Assembly (NCBI RefSeq): GCF_030684675.1
Contig: NZ_JAUXXZ010000023.1
Coordinates: forward strand, 1-64,000
Length of the DNA stretch: 64,000 bases
From: Daejeonella sp.
GTDB lineage: Bacteria; Bacteroidota; Bacteroidia; Sphingobacteriales; Sphingobacteriaceae
Direction: 5' to 3'
Position numbers and translations under genes: made by a program. Below the pieces are notes generated by a model that saw nothing but the letters and a program-made list of their open reading frames with translations, was not told the DNA's origin and searched no databases. Shown piece after piece: positions 36,180 to 44,693 of the stretch (position 1 is the first letter of the stretch; each line of letters opens with the position of its first letter).

Positions 36180-37226
36180 ATGAAAGCAGTAAAAGCATAT
36201 GCCGCCCAAAGTGCGGAAAGTCTACTGGCACCATGGCACTTAGATCGCCGTGAACCAGGGGCAGAAGATGTTGAAATCGAGATCCTTTATTGCGGTGTTT
36301 GTCACTCAGATATTCATACCGCCCGTAACGAATGGAGAGGAACAGTATATCCCGCAGTCCCGGGTCATGAGATCGTCGGAAAGGTCACCCGTGTGGGTGA
36401 TTCAGTTACCCGCTTCAAAGCAGGCGATACCGTTGGCGTGGGTTGTTTTGTAGACTCTTGTGGACATTGCAGCAATTGCAATGACTATCTGGAGCAGTAT
36501 TGTGAAAACGGACATACTCAAACTTATAATTCCTTAAGTCAGGACAAAAAATCGATTACCCTTGGCGGATATTCTACTCATATTGTAGTTAGGGACCGAT
36601 TTGTACTCAATGTCTCTGATAAACTGCCCCTGGCAAACGTTGCACCCCTCCTGTGTGCCGGAATTACAACCTACTCTCCCATCAAACACTGGAATGTAAA
36701 AAAAGGCGATAAACTGGCGGTTTTGGGCCTTGGAGGATTAGGACATATGGCAGTTAAAATTGCCTCATCTATGGGTGCCGAAGTCACGGTGTTAAGTCGC
36801 TCAAAAAGTAAAGAAAAGGATGCAAAACGTCTGGGTGCGACACATTTTAAACTTACTTCAGACCCAGAAGTAATGAAATCACTCGCTTCAAGCTTCAATT
36901 TCATCATTGATACAGTCTCTGCGGATCATGATTATAATGAATACCTGGCACTCTTACGTTCAAATGGCGTGATGATACTTCTGGGTGCTCCACCAAATCC
37001 TGCCGATGTATCTGCCTTTCAACTGATCGGTGGTCGCCGGAGTCTTGTGGGTTCACTGGTTGGAGGCACGAAAGAAACCCAGGAAATGCTGGATTACTGT
37101 GCCGAACATAATATTACATCAGACATCGAACTGATCAATATTGACCAGATCAATGAAGCCTATGAACATACATTAAAGGGAGATGTTCATTACCGCTTTG
37201 TAATTGACATGAAATCACTGAAATAA
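36180..37226 (+). CDS. Zinc-dependent alcohol/aldehyde dehydrogenase (YahK-like)
   Basis: A 348-residue medium-chain dehydrogenase of the cinnamyl-alcohol/YahK group, which reduces aldehydes with NADPH. Catalytic zinc ligands are in CGVCHSD, PGHEIVGKV and LLCAGITTY; structural zinc cysteines in CGHCSNCNDYLEQYC; the cofactor site in GLGGLGHMAV, with LSRSKSK fitting NADP(H) preference. No signal peptide. It is monocistronic. Its 260-bp upstream region holds no clear operator. It may detoxify aldehydes from sugar-acid breakdown or be unrelated to its neighbours. Confidence 0.9.
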   Translation: MKAVKAYAAQSAESLLAPWHLDRREPGAEDVEIEILYCGVCHSDIHTARNEWRGTVYPAVPGHEIVGKVTRVGDSVTRFKAGDTVGVGCFVDSCGHCSNCNDYLEQYCENGHTQTYNSLSQDKKSITLGGYSTHIVVRDRFVLNVSDKLPLANVAPLLCAGITTYSPIKHWNVKKGDKLAVLGLGGLGHMAVKIASSMGAEVTVLSRSKSKEKDAKRLGATHFKLTSDPEVMKSLASSFNFIIDTVSADHDYNEYLALLRSNGVMILLGAPPNPADVSAFQLIGGRRSLVGSLVGGTKETQEMLDYCAEHNITSDIELINIDQINEAYEHTLKGDVHYRFVIDMKSLK

Positions 37227-37280
37227 GGCTTATTTTAATGTATATATTTATTAATTTTGAGATTATCTAAAAAAAACAAA

Positions 37281-38513
37281 ATGACAAAGAAATTCCATGT
37301 TCTTGCAGCAGGTGCGGCAATAATTTTTACCTCTTACAGCAATAATGCCAATGCATTTGCAAAACATAACTCAATCCAGGACACCACAAAAGCTCCTGTT
37401 GAGAAATTAGCTCCAAACAATAGTTATTCTCCTGCATTCGCAGGTCAAACCAGAATTGCTGGAACAAAAACTAAAACACCGCTGGCTGTTAAAATTCTTG
37501 CCGAAGGATTGAAAAGACCCTGGGGAATAACTATTCTTCCAGACGGCCGTTTGCTGATTACTGAAAAAGCCGGGACGATGAAAATTGTCACCACAGCCGG
37601 AAAGGTAAGTGAGCCTATCACCGGTTTACCGGAAGTAAATTCTGGTGGTCAGGGAGGTCTATTGGGCTTAACCACCGATCCTGCTTTTTCAAAAAACAGA
37701 ATTGTATACTGGGTATACTCAGAAAAAACCAGCACAGGAAACCTGACTGCTGTTGCGAAAGGGACTCTTTCTGCTGATGAGAAAAAAATGGAAAATGTTA
37801 GTGTCATTTACAGAGCTGATCCTGCGCACCCTAGTATGGGACATTATGGGGGCAGAATCCTTGTCGACAAAACAGGAAATCTACTGGTAACAACCGGAGA
37901 ACGTTCTTCATTGGAAACCAGACCACAGGCACAATATCTAACATCTGCCAATGGTAAAGTTATACGCATAACCAAAGAGGGAAAACCTGCTCCGGGCAAC
38001 CCGGTATGGAGCGCTGGCGCAAGACCTGAAATTTATTCTTATGGTCACAGAAACGTACAGAATCTCGCATTCCACCCTGTAACAGGTGATATCTGGACTG
38101 CAGAATTTGGTCCGATGGGTGGTGATGAGCTAAACCTCGTAAAACCAGGCAAGAACTATGGCTGGCCAACAATCACCTATGGCCTGGAATACAGCGGAGC
38201 CAAAGTGGGCGATGGAATACAGCAAAAAGAAGGTATGGAGCAACCTGTTTACTACTGGAACCCATCCATCTCTCCAAGCGGAATGTCTTTCTACTCAGGC
38301 AACATGATTCCTGAATGGAAAAACAATCTGTTCATTGGTGCTTTAAGTGGCAAACACATCTTGAGATTGGTAATTAAAGACAATAAAGTTATTGGAGAAG
38401 AAAGATTACTGGCAGATCAAAACCAAAGATTCAGAGCGACCATGCAAGGCAAAGACGGAGCACTTTATGCAATTACTGATGAAGGAAGGCTTTATAGAAT
38501 AGCTAAGAAGTAA
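37281..38513 (+). CDS. PQQ-dependent sugar dehydrogenase (soluble glucose/sorbosone type)
   Basis: About 410 residues from the ATG at 37281 (a TTG 24 bp upstream is less likely). A signal peptide is followed by a six-bladed propeller with the soluble glucose dehydrogenase pattern: LKRPWGITILPDGRLLITEKAGTMKI, NSGGQGGLLGL, MGHYGGRI, SYGHRNVQNLAFHP, WTAEFGPMGGDELN, PVYYWNPSISPSG. These strands hold PQQ and calcium in the family. It would oxidise sugars to lactones in the periplasm. PQQ synthesis genes are not in view, so the cofactor may be taken up from outside. Confidence 0.9.
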   Translation: MTKKFHVLAAGAAIIFTSYSNNANAFAKHNSIQDTTKAPVEKLAPNNSYSPAFAGQTRIAGTKTKTPLAVKILAEGLKRPWGITILPDGRLLITEKAGTMKIVTTAGKVSEPITGLPEVNSGGQGGLLGLTTDPAFSKNRIVYWVYSEKTSTGNLTAVAKGTLSADEKKMENVSVIYRADPAHPSMGHYGGRILVDKTGNLLVTTGERSSLETRPQAQYLTSANGKVIRITKEGKPAPGNPVWSAGARPEIYSYGHRNVQNLAFHPVTGDIWTAEFGPMGGDELNLVKPGKNYGWPTITYGLEYSGAKVGDGIQQKEGMEQPVYYWNPSISPSGMSFYSGNMIPEWKNNLFIGALSGKHILRLVIKDNKVIGEERLLADQNQRFRATMQGKDGALYAITDEGRLYRIAKK

Positions 38514-38938
38514 TAAGAATAACGCCTCCAAATTAAAGGTGTCAATTGCTCAGTATATATTTTCAATGTTCTGAATTAAACTCAAAACGGCAATTTTCAA
38601 TCTGGAAATTGCCGTTTTCATTAAACACAAATCCCTGCACAGGTGCATATAATTCCATTGGCTGCGTTAACGATGGGAGAGGCATCCTTTTTGGCTTTTT
38701 GGAGCCAAAAAGATACAGCGGACAGCGTGTTTAAACGCCCAAAATATCAATTTATATTGCCTTATACTTTAGTGGTTAAACTCCGGGCATTAGAACAAGG
38801 AGACTTAATAAATATTAAAAAATGTCTGTAATTGTTGATTTTTACCTGTCAACCCTGTTTCTTTTAATTCATTATGTTCCAAACCTTAATTTTTAAAATA
38901 AAATTGAGCATATTTATTTTTCAATCGCATACAAATTC
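38514..38938. other. Intergenic region with terminator and a REP-like hairpin
   Basis: No gene is supported. It contains the terminator at 38584-38618 and a second hairpin at 38687-38712 (CTTTTTGGCT / AGCCAAAAAG, 6-nt loop) in a context (GAGAGGCATCC ... GATACAGCGGACAGCG) that looks like a dispersed Bacteroidota intergenic repeat. Two small overlapping open frames here are not credible. Confidence 0.6.
38584..38618 (+). terminator. Terminator after the PQQ sugar dehydrogenase
   Basis: A perfect 13-bp stem (AAAACGGCAATTT / AAATTGCCGTTTT) whose 3' arm ends in a T run, 71 bp after the stop codon. The symmetry would also work on the other strand. Confidence 0.85.
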
Positions 38939-39928
38939 ATGAGATCATTTATCCTTTATTTCAAATCAGCATTCCTAGGCTTAATTCTATTCCCTTTACT
39001 TAGCATTGCTCAGGAGAATGATTTTAAAAATTATACTCAAAACCTCGAAGGAACTGATCTGAAGTTTGACATGATTGCGATACCGGGTGGAAGTTTTAAC
39101 ATGGGTAGTCCACTGAATGAAGCTGGCCGACGCCCTGATGAAGGTCCGCAGCACCAGGTAAAGATCAGTCCCTTCTGGATTGGGAAACATGAAGTTACCT
39201 GGGACTTTTTTGAACCTTTCGTTTATAAAAACCAGGAAATCAGTCGCAGTAAAGTACCTCTAAAACAACAGGTTGATGCCTTAACCCGTCCGACGAAACC
39301 CTATGTCGATATGACCTGGGGCATGGGTAAAGAGGGTTTCCCGGCAATAGGCATGACTCAATACGCTGCGATTCAATTCTGTAAATGGCTTTATGCCAGA
39401 ACAGGTGAGTTTTACCGCCTTCCAACAGAAGCAGAATGGGAATACGCCTGTCGTGCAGGAACCAATAGCGCATACTCACACTCTTCCGAATCGAAACTTG
39501 AGGACTATGCCTGGTACAAGGCAAACAGCAGCAATAAAACACATCCGGTAGGAGAAAAAAAGCCTAATCCCTGGGGTATATTTGATATGCATGGAAATGT
39601 CACAGAATGGACCTATGACCAGTATAAACCTGACACTTATTCAAAATTCGCAGGTACAATCGCCCAGGATCCGGTAATTCCTTTTGAGACTTTATATCCA
39701 AATTCCGTCCGTGGAGGATCCTATGAAGACCCCGCAACAGATTTACGCTCGGCAAGCCGGAGAGGATCATTAGCTGAGTGGAAGCAAATAGATCCGCAGA
39801 TCCCAAAAAGTAACTGGTGGTTAACCGGAGGTACATTTGTTGGGATACGGGTAGTACGTCCTCATGTGCCGCCTTCTAAGGGAGAAATTGAAGCATATTA
39901 CAATCGTGAACCTATAGCTGACTTTTAA
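38939..39928 (+). CDS. SUMF1/formylglycine-enzyme-fold protein lacking the catalytic cysteines
   Basis: A 329-residue secreted protein: signal peptide (FLGLILFPLLSIAQ), then a SUMF1 domain (IPGGSFNMGSP, GPQHQVKISPFWIGKHEVTW, FYRLPTEAEWEYACRAGT, NPWGIFDMHGNVTEW, SVRGGSY ... RSASRRG). In true formylglycine-generating enzymes two cysteines sit in the segment that here reads EDPATDLRSASRRG; neither is present. It is therefore probably a non-FGE member, possibly a carbohydrate- or protein-binding factor. It is 18 bp before the Gfo/Idh/MocA gene, in one operon with that and the TIM-barrel gene. Confidence 0.83.
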   Translation: MRSFILYFKSAFLGLILFPLLSIAQENDFKNYTQNLEGTDLKFDMIAIPGGSFNMGSPLNEAGRRPDEGPQHQVKISPFWIGKHEVTWDFFEPFVYKNQEISRSKVPLKQQVDALTRPTKPYVDMTWGMGKEGFPAIGMTQYAAIQFCKWLYARTGEFYRLPTEAEWEYACRAGTNSAYSHSSESKLEDYAWYKANSSNKTHPVGEKKPNPWGIFDMHGNVTEWTYDQYKPDTYSKFAGTIAQDPVIPFETLYPNSVRGGSYEDPATDLRSASRRGSLAEWKQIDPQIPKSNWWLTGGTFVGIRVVRPHVPPSKGEIEAYYNREPIADF

Positions 39929-39945
39929 TTCAAATTATTCATAAC

Positions 39946-41271
39946 ATGAAGAACGAAATTTCTGAAACTAAACACAGGAGAGATTTTCTAAAAACCTCAG
40001 CCATCCTTACCGGTGGTGCATTATTGAGTGGAATTCCACTTGCAGGAGCCTATGCAAGCGGCTCCGACGTTATTAAAGTTGCCCTAATCGGCTGTGGCAG
40101 CCGCGGTACAGGAGCTGCATTTCAGGCCCTGAGTACGAAGTTCAATCTAAAGCTTGTAGCCATGGCAGATGCTTTTCCCGATAAACTCGAGAAAAGCTAT
40201 CAGACCCTTCTGACAAAATTCGGTGCTGAAAAAATCAGTGTTCCGGCTGATAAAAAGTTTGTTGGCTTCGATGGTTATATCGCAGCCATGCAGGATGCTG
40301 ATGTAGTTATGCTTTGTACTCCTCCGGGATTCAGGCCAGCACATTTTGCAGAAGCAGTAAAACAGAACAAACAGATCTTCATGGAGAAGCCGGTTGCAAC
40401 CGATTCGCCGGGTATCCGAAGTGTATTAGCAACAGCTGAAGAAGCAAAGCGTAAAAAACTGAACGTAGTCGTTGGACTCCAGCGTCATTATCAGAAAAAT
40501 TACCGTGAGATCATCGACAGAGTTCACCAGGGTGGAATCGGAGATGTTATTTCAGGACAGGTGTACTGGAACAGCGGTGGTGTATGGGTAAATCCACGCC
40601 AGCCAAACCAAACAGAGATGGAATATCAAATGAGAAACTGGTATTATTTCAACTGGCTTTGCGGCGATCATATCGTTGAGCAGCATGTTCATAATATCGA
40701 CGTAGCCAACTGGGTAAAAAACAAATATCCTGTTTCAGCATATGGCGCAGGTGGTCGCTTTTTAAGAACCGGAAAAGATTATGGAGAGATCTTCGACAGT
40801 CACTCTGTTGAATTCGTTTACGATGATGGTAGCGTAATCTCAAGTCAGTGCCGTCACTATACCGGTGGTGCAAACCGTGTGGATGAATCCTTCCAGGGGA
40901 CTAAAGGCAAGGTCTTCCTTGATTCGAGTAATATTGGTAAGATTTGGGATCATAAAGGGAAAGTGCTGGTAAATTATGAAGGAAAAGGCGATGCCAATCC
41001 ATACCAAACTGAGCACGATGAATTATTCGCAGCCATTACTGCCGGTCAGTTCAAGTTTTCGGATGCAGAAAATGCCGCAAAAAGTACAATGACCGCAATT
41101 CTGGGTCGTTATGCATCCTATTCAGGTAATGTGGTTAAATGGGATGAGGCCCTGAATTCGGAGATCAGTCTGATGCCTGAACGCCTCGCATGGGATGCAT
41201 TGCCTAAAGTTTTACCAAATTTCGATGGCACCTATCCCTATGCAATTCCTGGAGTAACAAAAGTGGTCTGA
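39946..41271 (+). CDS. Tat-exported Gfo/Idh/MocA-family oxidoreductase
   Basis: A 441-residue protein with a twin-arginine leader (HRRDFLKTSAILTGGALL), a Rossmann domain (VALIGCGSRGTGAA), the sugar-binding EKP motif (IFMEKPVATD) and a C-terminal beta domain (WYYFNWLCGDHIVEQHVHNIDV with the conserved His/Asp). These enzymes oxidise or dehydrate sugars, inositols and glycosides with tightly held NAD; Tat export fits folding with the cofactor. The next gene encodes a sugar-isomerase-like TIM barrel. The pair resembles Bacteroidota systems for 3-keto-glycoside processing (inference). Confidence 0.9.
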   Translation: MKNEISETKHRRDFLKTSAILTGGALLSGIPLAGAYASGSDVIKVALIGCGSRGTGAAFQALSTKFNLKLVAMADAFPDKLEKSYQTLLTKFGAEKISVPADKKFVGFDGYIAAMQDADVVMLCTPPGFRPAHFAEAVKQNKQIFMEKPVATDSPGIRSVLATAEEAKRKKLNVVVGLQRHYQKNYREIIDRVHQGGIGDVISGQVYWNSGGVWVNPRQPNQTEMEYQMRNWYYFNWLCGDHIVEQHVHNIDVANWVKNKYPVSAYGAGGRFLRTGKDYGEIFDSHSVEFVYDDGSVISSQCRHYTGGANRVDESFQGTKGKVFLDSSNIGKIWDHKGKVLVNYEGKGDANPYQTEHDELFAAITAGQFKFSDAENAAKSTMTAILGRYASYSGNVVKWDEALNSEISLMPERLAWDALPKVLPNFDGTYPYAIPGVTKVV

Positions 41272-41292
41272 GAAGCTTAAAAAATAAATACT

Positions 41293-42210
41293 ATGAAACG
41301 AAGTGAATTCATAAAAAGCAGCGTCATGCTCGGTTTGGGTGCAACTGCCGCCAGCTCAACTCTTGCTGCAGCTATGCCTGCAGCTAACAAGGCAGAAAAA
41401 ACCTTTAATCTGGATTATGCACCGCATGCAGGCATGTTTGCTGCCCATTCCGGAGAAAATTTTATCGATCAGATTAAATTCATGCACGACCAGGGTTTTA
41501 GAAGCATTGAGGACAATGGTCTCATGAAGCGCCCGGTAGCTTTGCAGGAAGAAATAGGGAATACCCTGGCAAAGCTCAACATGACCATGGGAGTATTCGT
41601 TGTCGATAAAGGCGGAAACGGTGCAAACACCCTCGCAGCAGGCAAAAAAGAATACATCGACATCTTCTTAAACGGATGCCGTCAGGCTGTTGAGGTAGCC
41701 AAGCGGGTTAACGCAAAATGGGCAACAGTAGTTCCCGGTGATTTTGAGCGCGCTCTTCCCATAGGTATACAAACCGGAAATGTAATCGAGGCATTGAGAC
41801 GCGGTGCCGAAATTCTGGAACCGCATGGATTAATTATGGTGCTTGAACCACTCAGTGACACCCCTAACCTATTCCTGCGTCATTCCGACCAAACCCATCT
41901 GATCTGTAAAGGTGTAAATAGTCCTTCCTGTAAGATCCTGTACGATATTTACCACATGCAGCGCAATGAAGGCAATCTGATTCCGAGCATGGAGAAATGC
42001 TGGGATGAAATCGCCTACATTCAGATCGGTGATAATCCTGGAAGAAAAGAACCAGGAACCGGCGAGATCAATTACCGGAATGTATTCAAATACATTGATG
42101 GTAAAGGCTTTAAGGGAGTACTCGGAATGGAGCATGGAAATGCAATACCGGGCAAAGACGGAGAACTCGCGTTGATCAAAGCTTATCGGGAAGCTGATAA
42201 GTTTAAATAA
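41293..42210 (+). CDS. Secreted hydroxypyruvate-isomerase-like TIM-barrel protein
   Basis: A 305-residue AP-endonuclease/xylose-isomerase-fold protein with an N-terminal Tat-like leader lacking a full RR pair (MKRSEFIKSSVMLGLGATA). The barrel shows MVLEPLS and ILYDIYHMQRNEG and AYIQIGDNPGRKEPGTGEINY, where Glu, Asp/His and Glu would bind the metal, as in hydroxypyruvate isomerase (Hyi). It follows the Gfo/Idh/MocA gene by 21 bp. Hyi-like proteins next to such oxidoreductases act as isomerases, epimerases or glycoside eliminases on keto-sugars; the exact substrate is unknown. Confidence 0.85.
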   Translation: MKRSEFIKSSVMLGLGATAASSTLAAAMPAANKAEKTFNLDYAPHAGMFAAHSGENFIDQIKFMHDQGFRSIEDNGLMKRPVALQEEIGNTLAKLNMTMGVFVVDKGGNGANTLAAGKKEYIDIFLNGCRQAVEVAKRVNAKWATVVPGDFERALPIGIQTGNVIEALRRGAEILEPHGLIMVLEPLSDTPNLFLRHSDQTHLICKGVNSPSCKILYDIYHMQRNEGNLIPSMEKCWDEIAYIQIGDNPGRKEPGTGEINYRNVFKYIDGKGFKGVLGMEHGNAIPGKDGELALIKAYREADKFK

Positions 42211-42514
42211 ACTGTTTGGATTTTAAATCTTTATGGGTAAGATATAGAGATGATTTTCATTTATGCTAAAAGGTTTATCATCTGAAAAACTGCTGTTCTG
42301 CAATCTTTAATGGTAGCCCCCCTTTGCGCTCATACTCCACAGGCCTTAAGCACAGGCCGGTATCCGCTGCAATCGGGTTTAAGAACCAAAGGCAGTACTT
42401 AAAAACCTAATCAGTCCCAATTAAAAATGGACTTATAAAGCTGAAAATTCTGATGAACCTGTCCCGCTTTGAGGGACAGGTTCATTTCATTTATTAAAAG
42501 AAAAAAACTTACAA
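42211..42514. other. Convergent intergenic region with repeat remnant and terminator
   Basis: No gene seen. A degenerate element (CACAGGCCTTAAGCACAGGCC, roughly 42340-42360) and the bidirectional terminator at 42453-42485 lie between the convergent isomerase and sialidase genes. Confidence 0.55.
42453..42485. terminator. Bidirectional terminator
   Basis: A perfect 13-bp stem (ATGAACCTGTCCC / GGGACAGGTTCAT) with a 7-nt loop followed by TTCATTT lies between convergent genes and probably ends both transcripts. Confidence 0.82.
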
Positions 42515-43735
42515 TCAATCCACTTTCAAGATCGTTCCCTGAATCGATCTGGTCCTATTATCCTTATTGAAATAATAAACAACCAGAACCCGCTTCTTAT
42601 CTAACTGTACCGGCCAGGTGTAGCCGATATCGCTACTCCCACCATCCTCACGTAGAATAATCTCTGGTGCTGTTTTAAAATCAGTACACTCCTCATTCAG
42701 AATCCGGGCACGGATTCCAAAAGGCTTGTGGCGGTAGCCATAGGTGATCAGCACCCGCTTATCCGGAAGTCGGAGGGCATTCAAAGGATGACCCTTAAAT
42801 CCCATGCTCTCCCATTTGCTGAAAGTTTTGCCTTCATCTGTTGAACGGGCAATACAAGCCTGGTCTTCATAGCCTGCTGTCCTCAGGAATGCGAGAATAT
42901 CCCCCTTTGGAGTTTCATAAACCGAGGTCTCATTGAATGAAATTTTATCATCTACAGCCACAGGAGCGGAATAATTCCAGGTCTGACCCTTATCGTCAGA
43001 ATTGATCAGATGAACAGAAGTTTTTCCGGGAGCATGGCTTGCTGCCACCGCCCAGAAGATTCTTCCGCTCTTGCCTTCATACAGGGCACCACGGTTGTAG
43101 GCCGGGACAGGATCGCCCATCGGATTAATATTGATCTCAGGCTCAATATGAGGTGGATAGATTGGCTGCTCCCAGTTCTCTCCTCCATCTTTTGAACGTA
43201 CCAGATAGCCTCCTAAAAACACTGCACCCCCGGTCAGGAAATAAGGCTTTTTAAGATTTACCATACCATCGGGTCGGACAAATGCCCAGCCATAACTCGT
43301 ACACAATAAGGTGCCGTCGCGCAGTTGTAGTAAACAAGGATCCTGAGATCCACCAAATGGGTGAGCATAGATCAGTTCCGGATTCTTTGACCAGTTTTCT
43401 CCATCTTTCGACCTTAATGAAACCAGATAACTGTTTGGATCAACATGCTCCGTATGGTCTTCCCCAAATACCTTACGATCGGGTGCCCGTCTGAAAGCCA
43501 ATAACAATTCCCCGTTTGGGCGTTTTACAATCGATGGAAATGAGGAATAGAATTGAGGGTCTTCATAGATCATAATGTCTTTGATCTTTTGAACTCCGGG
43601 GATGCTGTCCTTCCTGAGTGGCTCATCGGGAAAATTCGAGTTGCCCGTATTTGCAATGATGCCGAAACCATTGGTTGTGATGCAAAGAACAAGCACACAA
43701 ACTTCAAATGCCAGAATTAATCTCAATTTTTTCAT
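42515..43735 (-). CDS. Secreted sialidase-like (BNR/Asp-box) six-bladed propeller
   Basis: A 406-residue exported protein with a signal peptide and at least four Asp boxes (SKDGENW, SKDGGENW, SDDKGQTW, STDEGKTF) plus the SFPSIVKRPNG strand reminiscent of the FRIP arginine region. It belongs to the sialidase/neuraminidase superfamily; members in Bacteroidota also act on other acidic sugars or simply bind glycans. It stands alone on the minus strand after the isomerase operon. The full catalytic set (Arg triad, Tyr/Glu) was not verified. Confidence 0.8.
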   Translation of the reverse strand: MKKLRLILAFEVCVLVLCITTNGFGIIANTGNSNFPDEPLRKDSIPGVQKIKDIMIYEDPQFYSSFPSIVKRPNGELLLAFRRAPDRKVFGEDHTEHVDPNSYLVSLRSKDGENWSKNPELIYAHPFGGSQDPCLLQLRDGTLLCTSYGWAFVRPDGMVNLKKPYFLTGGAVFLGGYLVRSKDGGENWEQPIYPPHIEPEININPMGDPVPAYNRGALYEGKSGRIFWAVAASHAPGKTSVHLINSDDKGQTWNYSAPVAVDDKISFNETSVYETPKGDILAFLRTAGYEDQACIARSTDEGKTFSKWESMGFKGHPLNALRLPDKRVLITYGYRHKPFGIRARILNEECTDFKTAPEIILREDGGSSDIGYTWPVQLDKKRVLVVYYFNKDNRTRSIQGTILKVD

Positions 43736-44358
43736 AAAAAGGCTTGAAAAAAGAAACTATCTCCTCCAGCCATTTTGAGGAGACACGATTTGTTCAGAGA
43801 ACAAATTAATAAAAAGAAAGAGGAAATGTTTGTTGATCTTTATTTAAGGACAAAATTTTGTTTCAAGAGCGCTAAGTTCCTTCTCTTCGTTCAGGATTAC
43901 AGGTTGGTAGGCTGCTAAGTAAATAATAGGGTACTAAAACACTGTCATCCCGATAGCTGCCCTTCAGCAGCTGAGGGAACTTAGCGCTAAGAAATGAGAA
44001 TTTTTCTTCAATTGGTGAAGATCCCTCCTGCGTCGGGAAGACAGGTAAAACGTTCAGGATGACAGGTTGCAAGGCTGCTAAGTAAATAATAGGGTACTAA
44101 ACGCAATGTCATCCCGATAGCTGCCCTTCAGCAGCTGAGGGAACTTAGCGCTATGGAATGAGAATTTTTCTTCAATTGGTGAAGATCCCTCCTCCGTCGG
44201 GAAGACAGGTAAAACGTTCAGGATGACAGGCTGGAAGGCTGCTAATAATGACTAAGCAATCTTATGAGTTTAGTAATAATAGTGAGGAGATTGCTTCTCC
44301 GCCCAGAGCGGATCGCAATGACATAACGCTATGCTACCCTACCATTGACTAACCCATC
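43736..44358. other. Repeat-filled intergenic region
   Basis: No gene is supported. It holds a tandem duplication of about 163 bp (43909-44235) built around TGTCATCCCGATAGCTGCCC modules, and, at about 44285-44325, an ATTGCTTC ... GCGGATCGCAATGACA element similar to the array units at the window start. Short open frames across it are chance readings. Confidence 0.8.
43909..44235. repeat. Tandem duplication of about 163 bp
   Basis: Two near-identical copies (about 43909-44071 and 44072-44235) begin AGGCTGCTAAGTAAATAATA, and contain GTCATCCCGATAGCTGCCCT and AGAATTTTTCTTCAATTGGT. A third truncated start (AAGGCTGCTAATAATG) follows. A degenerate single copy (CGATGTCATCCCTGACACAG ... AACTTAGCC) occurs at about 48622-48656. 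Confidence 0.9.
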
Positions 44359-44559
44359 CTATCCCAAAACCGTAAAAACCAAAAAAGCCACTGGAATAGC
44401 AAGAATCATCCCAATAATAACCAGCGATTCTTTATGCGCAAAATTTAAGGTCCAGCCGATGCCGATACGCTTTTCAATCCATATAGAAGGATCACTCGGA
44501 TTGAAATAGATAATGCCCCATTTCCAAAACTCATTATTCTGCCTGTTGAAATCATCCAT
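44359..44559 (-). CDS. Small DUF5808-type membrane protein
   Basis: A 66-residue protein: the soluble N-terminal part FWKWGIIYFNPSDPSIWIEKRIGIGWTLNFAH has the DUF5808 pattern (IYfNpxDPxi...GWTLNFA), then one hydrophobic helix (VIIGMILAIPVAFLVFTVL). Function unknown. In other bacteria the domain is often attached to DUF1648 membrane proteins; here it is stand-alone. Confidence 0.75.
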   Translation of the reverse strand: MDDFNRQNNEFWKWGIIYFNPSDPSIWIEKRIGIGWTLNFAHKESLVIIGMILAIPVAFLVFTVLG

Positions 44560-44693
44560 GGTTGGCTCTTGCTTAAATAATTTCTAATAGTTTGTAGGTA
44601 ACAAAACAATTCCTTGCTTGCTTCTATCCCCTAAATTACTGATATTCAGAAAACTTTGCAAAAAATCTGATTCAATACCTAAACTTAAAATCT

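Noticed and set aside
37257-37280. TTG start for the PQQ dehydrogenase
   Set aside because: The ATG at 37281 gives a more compact signal peptide; the added codons are Lys/Asn-rich.
38546-38831. Small overlapping rightward open frames in the gap
   Set aside because: They overlap each other, the terminator and a REP-like hairpin, with no protein-like pattern.
38939-39928. Sulfatase-maturing formylglycine-generating enzyme
   Set aside because: Both active-site cysteines are missing from the segment ahead of the final ASRRG.
43872-44072. 66-codon leftward open frame
   Set aside because: It lies inside the repeated 163-bp unit and reads through repeat DNA.
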